Assembly: GCF_006438725.1 (NCBI RefSeq)
Contig: NZ_RCZD01000010.1
Span: 124,001 to 188,000 of the forward strand
Length of the DNA stretch: 64,000 nucleotides
Reading direction: 5' to 3'
DNA from: Ewingella americana
Lineage (GTDB): Bacteria; Pseudomonadota; Gammaproteobacteria; Enterobacterales; Enterobacteriaceae
Made by a program: the position numbers and the translations under genes. The notes under the pieces were generated by a model. It did not search any database. It was not told the origin of the DNA and saw only the letters and a program-made list of their open reading frames with translations. Within the stretch, counting starts at the first letter, position 1, and each line of letters begins with the position of its first letter. This document shows positions 29,153 to 38,271 of this stretch, piece after piece.

Positions 29153-30403
29153 CTACCCCGCCATCACCTTATTACGCCCTGACGTTTTAGCGCGGTACAG
29201 CGCTTCATCCATACGCTTAAACAGACTGATGGAGTCTTCATCGGTCAGATGCTGTGCAACGCCGATGCTCACGGTCAGTGGCGGAAAATTGGGCTGGCTG
29301 AGCTGCTGCACGGTTTCACGCAGGGATTCCGCTACGTGCAGCGCGCCTTGCAAATTGGTCAGCGGCAACAGAATAACAAACTCCTCACCGCCCCAGCGGA
29401 ACACCCGGTCACTGTCGCGAATACAGGACTCCAGCGCACGCGCCAACGAGATCAGCACTTCATCGCCCCGGTGGTGTCCGTATGCATCATTAATGGCTTT
29501 GAAGTGATCGGCGTCCACCAGCATCAGGCTGAAATCCTGCTCAAAATATTGGTTTTTGGCATGCGCCTGCTCAACCAGTTGTAGAAACTGACGTCGGTTA
29601 CCCAGCCCCGTCAGTGCATCGCGCAAGGCCGCGTGTTCCAGCTCCTGTTCGAGACGCTTCTGTTCGGTGATGTCGTGAATAATGCATAACATGAGCCGCA
29701 TTCCGTCCAGCTCCACCGGTCCGGCGTAGGTCTGCACGTGACGGAGATTGCCATCAGCCAGCCTATGAATAAAATTCAGCGGCTTGTGGCCGCCGGGTAA
29801 TCTGGCGACTTCATGCATGACCGGCAAAACATCGCGGCCCATCGCATTGATCTCCCACGTATGCTTCTGGCACATCTCCTCACGGGTGTAGCCATAAAAA
29901 TGCGTAGCGGCCAGATTAGCGTCCACAATTTTTCCTTCTGACGCCGGGTCAATCAGCAGCATCGGAGCCGTGTTGGTATGAAATAGCCGCTCGTAAAAGC
30001 CGCGTTCATCACGGCAATATTGTCTGATGCACAGCGGATCCTGACGCGGACTGGCGACCGGCATCGCCACACCCGAGGAATTCAGTCCTTCGACAATGAT
30101 CACCGTACCCTGCACATCAAAGTGAGAGAGCGAGAGATGACAACTGAGCGGAAACGCAACGCCCTCGCGCTGAATGGTCCAGATTTCAACGATTTGTTCA
30201 TTTTTAAGTAGGGCGGGCAGATAGGACGCCAGCGACAGCTGGGCACGGGCCGAAAATTGTCCGTTACGCAATAGCAGCAGTTGGCCGTGGCCGGCCAGTT
30301 TTTGTGCCGCCGTGTTGGCAAAAAGAATGTCCTGGCTGTTTGGTGAGACAACCCAAATCGGGGTGCTCAAAATATTCAACGCGTCGAGTTGGGCTGGCAG
30401 CAT
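29153..30403 (-). CDS. PAS-GGDEF diguanylate cyclase
   Basis: 416 residues, cytoplasmic, no membrane segment. Two PAS-like sensors (about 1-110 and 125-255; the second ends with HDITEQKRLEQELEHAALRD) are followed by a GGDEF domain with intact GGEEF at 338-342 and an I-site RDSD at 329-332, the correct five residues before. It should synthesise cyclic di-GMP and be inhibited by product. The N-terminal signal is unknown. It stands alone and is convergent with the Ner-like gene. Confidence 0.92.
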   Translation of the reverse strand: MLPAQLDALNILSTPIWVVSPNSQDILFANTAAQKLAGHGQLLLLRNGQFSARAQLSLASYLPALLKNEQIVEIWTIQREGVAFPLSCHLSLSHFDVQGTVIIVEGLNSSGVAMPVASPRQDPLCIRQYCRDERGFYERLFHTNTAPMLLIDPASEGKIVDANLAATHFYGYTREEMCQKHTWEINAMGRDVLPVMHEVARLPGGHKPLNFIHRLADGNLRHVQTYAGPVELDGMRLMLCIIHDITEQKRLEQELEHAALRDALTGLGNRRQFLQLVEQAHAKNQYFEQDFSLMLVDADHFKAINDAYGHHRGDEVLISLARALESCIRDSDRVFRWGGEEFVILLPLTNLQGALHVAESLRETVQQLSQPNFPPLTVSIGVAQHLTDEDSISLFKRMDEALYRAKTSGRNKVMAG

Positions 30404-30756
30404 AGGCGGTCCCGATCACTGTTTGGGTATAAACCCACAATACAACGATTTGCGCTGAACTCACTGCTTTTCTGTTGCCGGACAGATAACCCGGCAAACG
30501 TTGGCGATTCACGTCGACGGCTGTTTTATGCGAAGAAGATGGGATGTGCAGAAACAATAAAGCCTGTCGGCTAAACCCACTGCAGATGAGGTGAATAGAC
30601 TTGTGTGTTTTAGAGGGTTTGAATGTCAGCGGGGTGAGACCCCACGCTGAGCATCAAAATATCATTAACTGTCTGATTTAACGTCTTAGCTATCCCTTTT
30701 GACTACCATAACGCGCCGTCAAAAGTGGTATTAACCCAGATAAAAATGGACAGGTT
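30404..30756. other. Intergenic region with one hairpin
   Basis: 353 bases. A hairpin gtcagcg...cgctgag at about 30623-30650 lies near the middle, without a T run. No gene with a ribosome site was found. Confidence 0.4.
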
Positions 30757-30930
30757 CTACGCGTTATCAGCTTCTGGTTTGAGGCTTTCTGCCAGCTCTT
30801 TCTCTAACGATGAAATGTACTTCTTGACCATTTCGACATTCTGCCGACCGTTGCGACCACCTTTCCAGGTATCCCTCTCCCGGCGAGCTCGGATTAAATC
30901 GGACTCAATTTTCTCAACTGTGCGTTTCAT
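30757..30930 (-). CDS. Small coiled-coil protein, unknown
   Basis: 57 residues, MKRTVEKIESDLIRARRERD to SLKPEADNA. Highly charged and probably helical with heptad character; the WKGGRNGRQN segment breaks two helices. AGGAAG lies 6 bases before the ATG at 30930; the longer frame upstream lacks such a site. No family recognised. The ribosome site and amino-acid composition support a real gene. Confidence 0.6.
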   Translation of the reverse strand: MKRTVEKIESDLIRARRERDTWKGGRNGRQNVEMVKKYISSLEKELAESLKPEADNA

Positions 30931-31476
30931 TCTTTTCTTCCTACTGGTTATGAGACGAGATTGTATGCTTCTTAGCGCGTGATGACGATGATTTTGCGTC
31001 ACGTGATTGCGGTGCAGGTGTCACTCGGTGAAAGCACCTGACATCTTGATCCTTTCCTCGCCAACATCCGGGCCTCAGGCGCTGGAAGAATACGCTGCAG
31101 GAAGAAATCGGTCACCGTCGCGGCTTATGTACTCTATTTTCTCAGCATGGTATTTAATCATGCTTTGTAGATTATATACGTGCGATGACTACCCCATTAT
31201 TGGTTTTTATCTTTTACCGCCACGTAGACGCAATGCATATCTTATTATCTGATGTTGGATTTATTAAATTAATGCGTGTCATTAAACACTTCAAAAATAT
31301 GACTAAAGGCATGACAAGAAATATAACCGGCCTTTCAACGGATGATGCTGAGATTAAAGCGAGTCCGCAAGCGCGTATTATGCGTCTGAAGCAAAATCCT
31401 ACGCGAACATATTCTGCAAAATATCAATGCTGGCCTCACAGGGGCAAGACCAGCACTGTCATGGCGGACAATAACG
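30931..31476. other. Intergenic region, nothing clear
   Basis: About 545 bases, turning AT-rich towards the right. A weak inverted repeat gctggc...gaccagc at 31429-31456 could be a hairpin. Open frames here lack ribosome sites and known motifs. Confidence 0.4.
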
Positions 31477-32187
31477 CTATTTCTGTTGGGGCATAAATTC
31501 GGCTAGGCTTTGCTTTTGCTTACCCCGATCGTCCAGGTTAGCGGGGCTGAGCCAAAGCTGCATGGCTTGACGGATCCCAGGCCATTCATTATCAATGATG
31601 GAATACCAGCGAGTGTCGCGACTACGCCCTTTGGATATTTGTTTCTGTCTGAATGTGCCTTCATATTGAAATCCCAGCCGCTCTGCCGCCTGAATCGCTG
31701 CCTGATGCAAACTGTCACACTTCCACGCACATCGTCTGTATTGCAAAGTATCTAATACATAGGAGAGCAAAAGAAATATGGCCTCAGTGCTACATAAGGT
31801 GCGTTTCATCAGGGGTGACCAGTTAATCCAACCAATTTCCACCGCGCCATTTTCTGGCTCAATACGTTGTAAAGCGATGAACCCCACCGCTTTTCGCGTA
31901 GCGTTACTGATAACTGAATAAAAAAGAGGATCCTTGCTGCCAGCAAGGGAGGCAATGTAATGGTCACATTGCCTCATTGTAATAGGGCGGTTAATGTGGA
32001 AGTAGGTCCAGTCACGCTCATCATCAATGCTGTACCAGGCTTCATAGAGATCTTTGCTATGTTTGATGTCAATCGGCTCAAGAAGACAATGCTCTCCTTT
32101 GAGGATAACCCTTTGAGGGAGAGCACGCGGCAGCCAATCAGGTAATGATTTACCTACGGTTTGACCATAAATGTTTAATTCTTGCAT
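31477..32187 (-). CDS. RimJ/RimL-type GNAT acetyltransferase
   Basis: 236 residues. GNAT fold typical of RimJ/RimL relatives: LLEPIDIKHSKDLYEAW at the front, VGFIALQRIEPENGAVEIGWINWSP in the core, and AAERLGFQYEGTFRQKQISKGRSRDTRWYSII at the end. The family acetylates protein N-termini or small molecules; the substrate cannot be told. AGGA lies 11 bases before the ATG. The next 900 bases upstream are non-coding. Confidence 0.85.
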   Translation of the reverse strand: MQELNIYGQTVGKSLPDWLPRALPQRVILKGEHCLLEPIDIKHSKDLYEAWYSIDDERDWTYFHINRPITMRQCDHYIASLAGSKDPLFYSVISNATRKAVGFIALQRIEPENGAVEIGWINWSPLMKRTLCSTEAIFLLLSYVLDTLQYRRCAWKCDSLHQAAIQAAERLGFQYEGTFRQKQISKGRSRDTRWYSIIDNEWPGIRQAMQLWLSPANLDDRGKQKQSLAEFMPQQK

Positions 32188-32892
32188 TAAAAATAATTCC
32201 TGTGTTGTGGAATTTAAAAGATTTAGGTATACCCTCCAGAAAAAACAAATCTCACCTCCATGAAACTATTTGTTTTTCCGTTACATGCCAAATTTTCTGG
32301 CAAAAAGTAATTCATGTACTACCAAAATGTTAATAAATCCTTAATGCGCGTTATTTTGTAAAAAAAGTAATAATTACAGAGAGTCGCACCTACTGAACAG
32401 TGAGTATGTGAGCCGTGTCGAATAATTATTTTTATTTTACAATCATGAAAATAACTCAAGATAAAATCTCGATTGCTGATACTAAGCATAAATGACTTCA
32501 TATATCTTACCTGTGAGACTGAAGTATGGCAAAGGTAAAATGGACAAAATCACAGAGTCAACGTCTGAAATGACCCGGCATCGAATATGCTGTCACCGCC
32601 CATTCGGTATCGCGTGTTTAAAATAAGGCGTTACTTGTTACTTTCCATGGAGTTAATCGTATAGATAAGGTCATTTAATCAAGCCAATAATAACAGATGG
32701 ACAGTAAAAATAAGTTGACATGGCAAAGCCAATATCCATTTTAAATTAATGAAGAAAATGCAAATCATTTAAGCATGCAAAGCTGTTAAAATATGTGGAT
32801 TGAAAAGTAAATTTGGCCTTTTTTAAAAGGGTTCGACTTCACATAGTGAATTTAATTTCCATAAAACCCAAAAATAGACCTATACTTTGAAT

Positions 32893-32970
32893 TGGGCGTG
32901 GTCAACGCGTCCATGTTCCTGAGTAAAATTAAATTTGCTCGATTTAACCCGCTAATCCCGGGTTTTTTTT
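32893..32970 (+). ncRNA. Candidate small RNA
   Basis: A good -10 (tatact, 32881-32886) with a poor -35 precedes about 78 bases ending in the terminator at 32946-32970. No gene lies upstream for that terminator to serve. The start is inferred and no known sRNA was recognised. Confidence 0.35.
32946..32970 (+). terminator. Orphan intrinsic terminator
   Basis: Stem aacccg / cgggtt, loop of 7 bases, eight T residues (two of them pairing in the stem). Confidence 0.75.
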
Positions 32971-33107
32971 GAAAAAAATTAAACAAAACAGAACAATCTC
33001 ATATCAATTGAAATTAATTTAGGTATTTTCAGGCAGAGTTACTGCACAGCTAATTTTAATTTTATTTTTTTGCAAAAAATATGGCCAGAATATCCACTGA
33101 CTCGTTG

Positions 33108-34673
33108 TTAAGCATTATGCACTTCACTCATCTTCGTTGAAAAATCGTACCTCATACCGGGCATCACATAGTGTAAAACAGCGGCAGGTGCAGGCATGCC
33201 GAGTAAATAGCCCTGACCAATATCACAACCGAGATCCTGCAAACGAGCAAGCTGACTGGCGTTTTCTATACCTTCGGCGGTCACTTTTACCCCCAGGGAC
33301 CCAGCCAGGGAAATAATAGCGCGAACAATTTTCTCTTGTTTCCCATTATGCTGAAAAGTATCGATAAAACTTTTATCGATTTTTAATTTATCAAACGGGA
33401 AATTGCAGAGCTGAGAGAGACTGGAATAGCCGGTACCAAAATCATCCAACGCAATTTTTATCCCCTCATCTCTGAGTTTTTTAAGCGTATATCGGGCAGC
33501 ATTCGCATTCTGAAACAGTGCACTTTCCGTGATTTCTACCTCCAGGCGATCTGCCGGGAGCCCCAGTTCATCCATTATGCTCATGATACGCGGCCCCAGT
33601 TGCTTGTTGCACAACAGTATTGGGGGAATATTAAATGACAGCGTGACATCAACTGGCCAGCTTAACGCTTCAAGGCAGGCCTGCCGAAACAACTGCTCTG
33701 TCAGCTCAAAGATCTTTCCCAACTCTTCCGCCAGCGGGATAAACAGGCTGGGTGGAATGAATTTTCCTGGTGAGACCTCCCAACGGGCAAGCGCTTCAAA
33801 ACCAACCGTTTTTTTGCTGATGAGCTCCACTAATGGCTGGTAATACATTGTAAATGCTTTACGGTCCAACGCATTTTTAAAATCATTCTTAAGCTGGGCC
33901 ATTGAAAGAAGGGAATCTTGCATAGCGGGAATAAAGGCTCTGACTTCTTCCCTGCCCGCTTTCTTCGCGATGTGCATAGCACAAGTCGATTGCTGAATGA
34001 CTTGCCTGAGATCCGCAGAGTCCTCGGGATAGCGCGATATACCCACGTTGGAGGCGATATTTAAGGTAAAACCGTTGATATTAATAGGAGCACCAATCGT
34101 CCTGATGATCCTTCCTCCGAGCAACAGGAGGTCCGTTTTGTCTTTATTTGATTTTAATATAAGGAATTCATCACCTCGCAATTTATAGACTTTACCAGGG
34201 AATATATTCGAGAGTCGTTGCCCTACAAGTTTAAATATTTCATTTCTGTTTTCATAATCTAACAGATCGCTAATATCCTTGAACTTATTTATTTCTATGC
34301 TGAATGCTGCATAATTGATTTCTTTTTTGTTCTCAGCAGAGCGGGAAATATAAGAATCAAGGAATTTTTGGTTGGGTAGATCGGTTAAGTGATCATGGCT
34401 GGAAATCCACTCAATGCTCTTTTCAGCCTCAATGCACCTTGCGATCTCCTTTGACATTTTGCTTATTTTCATTGCGCTGTAAATAAACATCACCAACCCG
34501 GTGATGTTTATCGCAATGAAAATCTCATCTGAATTGTATTGTTCATATTTCGAAAAAAATGAAAAAAGCGCCTCGCTAAAATTAAATAAGGATGAAATAA
34601 AATATGCACTTATAAACACAATTCCTGCAAATACACATTCCATCTTAATATTATTACGAGACACTGGTACCAT
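33108..34673 (-). CDS. Membrane GGDEF-EAL protein, likely c-di-GMP phosphodiesterase
   Basis: 521 residues. Two membrane helices (about 12-35 and 50-70), a GGDEF domain (about 90-250) with degenerate motif KLRGDEFLIL, then an EAL domain (about 265-510) with GFEALARW, ITESALF, ALDDFGTGYSSL, KIDKSF and AEGIE. The EAL metal and catalytic residues appear intact; the cyclase motif has lost its first Gly. It probably degrades c-di-GMP, with GGDEF as a regulatory part. The ATG at 34673 follows GGAGGG. It is downstream of fimbrial cluster 1 on the same strand, like the phosphodiesterase gene mrkJ beside type 3 fimbriae. Confidence 0.88.
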   Translation of the reverse strand: MVPVSRNNIKMECVFAGIVFISAYFISSLFNFSEALFSFFSKYEQYNSDEIFIAINITGLVMFIYSAMKISKMSKEIARCIEAEKSIEWISSHDHLTDLPNQKFLDSYISRSAENKKEINYAAFSIEINKFKDISDLLDYENRNEIFKLVGQRLSNIFPGKVYKLRGDEFLILKSNKDKTDLLLLGGRIIRTIGAPININGFTLNIASNVGISRYPEDSADLRQVIQQSTCAMHIAKKAGREEVRAFIPAMQDSLLSMAQLKNDFKNALDRKAFTMYYQPLVELISKKTVGFEALARWEVSPGKFIPPSLFIPLAEELGKIFELTEQLFRQACLEALSWPVDVTLSFNIPPILLCNKQLGPRIMSIMDELGLPADRLEVEITESALFQNANAARYTLKKLRDEGIKIALDDFGTGYSSLSQLCNFPFDKLKIDKSFIDTFQHNGKQEKIVRAIISLAGSLGVKVTAEGIENASQLARLQDLGCDIGQGYLLGMPAPAAVLHYVMPGMRYDFSTKMSEVHNA

Positions 34674-35414
34674 ACACCCTCCCAAAGTATTTCATGACCC
34701 TCTGTTTTATGATGTCGCCATAATATCTCGTCCATGGGCGGCGATATGAAGCCATCACAAACCTAATAGTAGCTTATCGGCACAATCAGCTTAAAGTTTA
34801 GGCTTATTACGTTTTTTTAGCCGGACGCTCAAGTTACGGTGAGGGTTTATGTGCAAAAACTCATTTTACATTGTGCAAAGTCAAGGGGTTATTGGCCCCT
34901 GGTATGCGCACGTAAATTTTTATCCTCTCTGGGTACGCTGGATACGACAGACTCAGGGTGGTAAATACGCATTTATTCATTTTGTGACAATCGGCATGGT
35001 TATTCGAGAAGCGTCATGGTACTGATTAACTTAGTACGCGATGAAACTGTATTTTTGTGCAAGGAAGCGAGTGACAGTAAACACCACTGTCCCCATATAA
35101 ATTGCCAACACCAGGTCTGTAAATAAGTTTCTCTATGTTTATAATGAGCTGACAATAGAACAGCCAATCCCAAGAAAACCTATTACCAGCCCGCTTGAAT
35201 GCGGGCTTTTTATACCCCAAAAAACGTGCAGGAAATAACCTGAGAAATGACTTTACTCGCTATTTAGCGATGAGATAAGACCGAATAGAGTACTGGCCGG
35301 TTATACCCAAAAACAACATGAACTGCGTGTAGTCTACGTTCTACTATTGACCGCTGTTAAAAATGGGGGAATTACCGTCACTGCCCCAATGTGTATTTGG
35401 GGTGGGAACAGACA
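34674..35414. other. Non-coding region between phosphodiesterase and fimbrial genes
   Basis: 741 bases. It holds the phosphodiesterase promoter and a terminator at 35187-35213. A hairpin ccccaa...ttgggg (about 35383-35402) follows the last fimbrial stop. No gene was found. Confidence 0.5.
35187..35213 (+). terminator. Orphan terminator
   Basis: Stem agcccgc / gcgggct, loop ttgaat, followed by TTTTTAT on the plus strand. No annotated plus-strand gene precedes it; an unrecognised small RNA is possible. Confidence 0.7.
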
Positions 35415-35978
35415 TCATTTATAATCAATTAAAAATTCCACATGTCCTGAAACCTTACCCACGGTCGCTCTACCGGCAGGGCTGATCATTCTGGCTTTAA
35501 GTAAGAATTCACCACCATGGGTTTGACTGTTCACTTCGGTTGTTAATGAATTACCGTTACTTAACTGGGTATTGCTACCCTGTGCGGCAAGTTCGATAGC
35601 CACATTCTCTGCCACATCAGGGGAGCTATCGGTCTTAACGGCGCTGTTTTTATAATAAAGCGCGTTTTCCGGGTCCACCTCACCGGTAAAGGTAATGGTG
35701 GCACGGGTCATCCGCGTTGGGCAGCGGTCCAGACCGATGGAGAAATTGGTCCATGTCCATGCTGCATTTGATGTCCCTAATACAGCGGCAGGCACCGTGC
35801 CTAAGTCCACGCTCTTCCCGTTGCTGCCATCATTATTGATCACCTCGCAGGCGCCCCCGGCAACAATGCCTTTAATAATAACATTGGTGTCATTGGCAAA
35901 CCCGGGAGCAGAAACGAGCATCAGCGCCAATAACGCCGCAAGCGGATGACGATTGATACACAAAACCGGCCTTAACAT
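35415..35978 (-). CDS. Fimbrial minor subunit (cluster 1)
   Basis: 187 residues. Signal peptide MLRPVLCINRHPLAALLALM...PGFA, then a pilin domain: early Cys (GGACEVI) pairing with GLDRCPTRM, and a C-terminal donor-strand-type end HVEFLIDYK. AAGGAG precedes the ATG at 35978; eight codons upstream in frame are unlikely. Last gene of the cluster, 23 bases after the previous stop. A tip or adaptor subunit is likely. Confidence 0.87.
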   Translation of the reverse strand: MLRPVLCINRHPLAALLALMLVSAPGFANDTNVIIKGIVAGGACEVINNDGSNGKSVDLGTVPAAVLGTSNAAWTWTNFSIGLDRCPTRMTRATITFTGEVDPENALYYKNSAVKTDSSPDVAENVAIELAAQGSNTQLSNGNSLTTEVNSQTHGGEFLLKARMISPAGRATVGKVSGHVEFLIDYK

Positions 35979-36001
35979 AGGAGGCTCCTTAAAAAATGGC
36001 A

Positions 36002-36532
36002 TTATTTATAGGTCATCGTCAGGTTAATAATGGCGTATACGTCACCCGGCGTTACGCTGCCTTTGGTGGTGTATAAACGCGCAGAAAGGGGTATATCGAT
36101 ACTGTTATCATCGCTCATCACCCCTTCAATCACATCGAGGTTATGTAACACCTTGGTTCCGCTTTTTAACTCTACGCTGAGCCCGGTGGCTACCGTGTCG
36201 CCGGTGGCCATATTTTTAAAACCGTCTTTGTCCAGCTCATCCATCGTGCCGCTGACCGTCACCCCGACCGCCGTCACCCCACCAAAACAGTTGATAAGGC
36301 GGATGGATTTTCCGGGCATATCTTTCCAGTCGGTGGCGCTGTCCGCCTGAGCTAAATCCGCCTCATTAATATAAAAATTAAAGGTGAAGTCGGAACCGGC
36401 GATGGTGCAGGAAGTTGGGGTGATAGTGAAACTGGTATAAACGTCAACAGTACCGACTTGGTCCGCATTTACACCACCAACGAAGAAACCCGGTATACTG
36501 AACAGGAGTATAAAATATAATTTACGAAACAT
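36002..36532 (-). CDS. Fimbrial minor subunit (cluster 1)
   Basis: 176 residues. Signal peptide ending VNA, then a pilin domain with Cys in PTSCTIAG and LINCFGG and the usual C-terminal LTMTYK. It resembles FimF/MrkF-type adaptor subunits. The ribosome site is weak (ACGGA). Same strand as its neighbours, 54 bases after the preceding stop. Confidence 0.87.
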   Translation of the reverse strand: MFRKLYFILLFSIPGFFVGGVNADQVGTVDVYTSFTITPTSCTIAGSDFTFNFYINEADLAQADSATDWKDMPGKSIRLINCFGGVTAVGVTVSGTMDELDKDGFKNMATGDTVATGLSVELKSGTKVLHNLDVIEGVMSDDNSIDIPLSARLYTTKGSVTPGDVYAIINLTMTYK

Positions 36533-36586
36533 TATGAATATCCGTTATAGGTTGCACTACAGATATAAAATCAATCAAGTCTCTCA

Positions 36587-37207
36587 TTACTTATAGGAAA
36601 CGACCATATACAAAAAAGCTTCACTTTTGACACTCATTGGAAAATTCGGTTGGGCAGTTGTTATGCGCATTATTCTGAATGTCATTGTCAAATTAAAACT
36701 GGTTGATAACGAACCCTCTCTTTGCAATGGTGATATGATCAATGGAGCCCGTGCAGTCCCATCATAACACGCCAAATCAATTGATTTTCCATTTATCATT
36801 GCGCTGCCTGTAATGCCGTATGGCATATTAGTCGGCCAACCTTGCCATGAATCATCAGGCCCAGATGACATGGTAGGGGTGAAATAAAAACCACAAGGTG
36901 TTAGTGATGTTTTATAAAGAAATGAAGGACCCGGCATTACGAATGACACTTCAACATTGGAATCAACGTCACAATCGCTAAACCGAACGCCAGCATTTAC
37001 AGCCTGGCTGGTATCCCCGACATTTTGCAATCTGGCCACATCTACATCGCCGAAATTCACCATCAATTGGTTGGTTGATACGGTGCAAGGCTTAACAATG
37101 ATATCACCGGTATAATGCAGGACAACCTGATTAGGCACATCAGCTTTACCTGCCAGTGGCAGAATAAATAATGCAACAGACAGAAATCCGGATATTAATG
37201 ACTTCAT
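36587..37207 (-). CDS. Fimbrial subunit (cluster 1)
   Basis: 206 residues. Signal peptide MKSLISGFLSVALFILPLAGKA; pilin domain with IIVKPCTVS and RFSDCDVD forming the classic disulphide. It has two more Cys (LTPCGFY, LACYDG), which is more than usual. C-terminus FLYMVVSYK. It lies directly after the adhesin-like gene (9-base gap). Possibly an anchor or adaptor. Confidence 0.85.
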   Translation of the reverse strand: MKSLISGFLSVALFILPLAGKADVPNQVVLHYTGDIIVKPCTVSTNQLMVNFGDVDVARLQNVGDTSQAVNAGVRFSDCDVDSNVEVSFVMPGPSFLYKTSLTPCGFYFTPTMSSGPDDSWQGWPTNMPYGITGSAMINGKSIDLACYDGTARAPLIISPLQREGSLSTSFNLTMTFRIMRITTAQPNFPMSVKSEAFLYMVVSYK

Positions 37208-37216
37208 AATAATCTC

Positions 37217-38269
37217 TCAGGGGAATTCGATATTCATGGTGACATTGGTGTCAAAGTGCCCACCGGTGATCACATTATTTTCGCTGGCGGTTTTTACGAC
37301 TTTTGCCAGAACGGAATAATCACCGGTGCCGGACAGCGTACTGCGGTTCACCTGGTCCAGCACAAGTGGAGGCAGGTTAGTATTGGCCCAGGAAAGCTTT
37401 ATGCCTACCGACTGAAGATTGGTATTAACGATACCGTTGGCCGCATCAGCAAAGCCGTGGGTGGAAGAGAAGGTAATATTCACCGGCGTTGCCGGGTCTG
37501 ACTCATTGCCACAGATCAGGTACAAACTATAAGGTAGCGTCGCCGCTTTGCCATTACGCACATCTGATTTAGTCAGCGACGGCCAGTTAACGACTGACCC
37601 TTGCTTCGATTTTATCCCGCAGGAGCTGACGATATAATTAACGGTTAAATTATCCAGGAATAAGGTGTCATAATAAGGGGTGTATTTTGAGCTCCCCGAG
37701 GCGTTATAGGGGATGCCAAAGGACATCTGCGCTACTGATTGTGCAATAGTATACGTTAGCACACCGCTATTATTGGTTGGTATGGAAAAATTTGAGAGTG
37801 AAGAAACATCCACTCCGGCAGTGATTATACCATTGGTATTATTGTGCTGAGTATCGGCACCATCCATATAAAACTCACCTTCTCTAGGGTCTCCCGTATT
37901 AAAAAACGGCTCAATACCCAATTGAAGTACTCCAGCAGTAACCGGTATTTTCCAGGCAGGATTCCCCAGTGCATCAGTGGATTTATCCAATGTGCTGGCG
38001 TGTACAATAGCCTTGTTTGGCATTGCTTGTGAATAATAACTCTCAGTGCAATTCCCCACTCTAATAGGTGAAACACTACTGAAATGAAAATCTCCACGGC
38101 TAATAGGATAGTTCATACCAAACTTTGACAAATGAACCGTCATGGAGGCAGAAATATGCGCCGGCGTCACATCACAGGTTGGTGAGGCTAATGCCATCCC
38201 GGAGTAAATTAACGGTGCCATGCCAACCAGTGGCAGGTATTTGAGCAACTGTTTTATCTTCTTCAACAT
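37217..38269 (-). CDS. Two-domain fimbrial tip adhesin (cluster 1)
   Basis: 350 residues from the ATG at 38269, whose upstream frame lies inside the usher gene. Signal peptide MLKKIKQLLKYLPLVGMAPL...ALA. An N-terminal receptor-binding domain (about 25-200, with TCDVTP and GNCTESYY) is followed by a C-terminal pilin domain with VSSCGIKSK, LICGNES and end TNVTMNIEFP. Size and position right after the usher fit a tip adhesin; the receptor is unknown. The start lies 3 bases beyond the usher stop. Confidence 0.87.
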   Translation of the reverse strand: MLKKIKQLLKYLPLVGMAPLIYSGMALASPTCDVTPAHISASMTVHLSKFGMNYPISRGDFHFSSVSPIRVGNCTESYYSQAMPNKAIVHASTLDKSTDALGNPAWKIPVTAGVLQLGIEPFFNTGDPREGEFYMDGADTQHNNTNGIITAGVDVSSLSNFSIPTNNSGVLTYTIAQSVAQMSFGIPYNASGSSKYTPYYDTLFLDNLTVNYIVSSCGIKSKQGSVVNWPSLTKSDVRNGKAATLPYSLYLICGNESDPATPVNITFSSTHGFADAANGIVNTNLQSVGIKLSWANTNLPPLVLDQVNRSTLSGTGDYSVLAKVVKTASENNVITGGHFDTNVTMNIEFP

Positions 38270-38271
38270 GA

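Larger units (their letters stand above)
32188..33107. other. Long AT-rich non-coding region
   Basis: 920 bases, strongly AT-rich, the kind of DNA H-NS binds. No convincing protein gene. It contains one intrinsic terminator and a candidate sRNA on the plus strand (separate entries). Confidence 0.6.

Noticed and set aside
31185-31496. 103-codon plus-strand frame
   Set aside because: No ribosome site, no recognisable domain, and unlikely amino-acid composition.
32913-32972. 19-residue frame MFLSKIKFARFNPLIPGFF
   Set aside because: It reads through the terminator hairpin and T run and has no ribosome site.
35026-35220. 64-codon minus-strand frame
   Set aside because: It starts inside the terminator stem and has no ribosome site.
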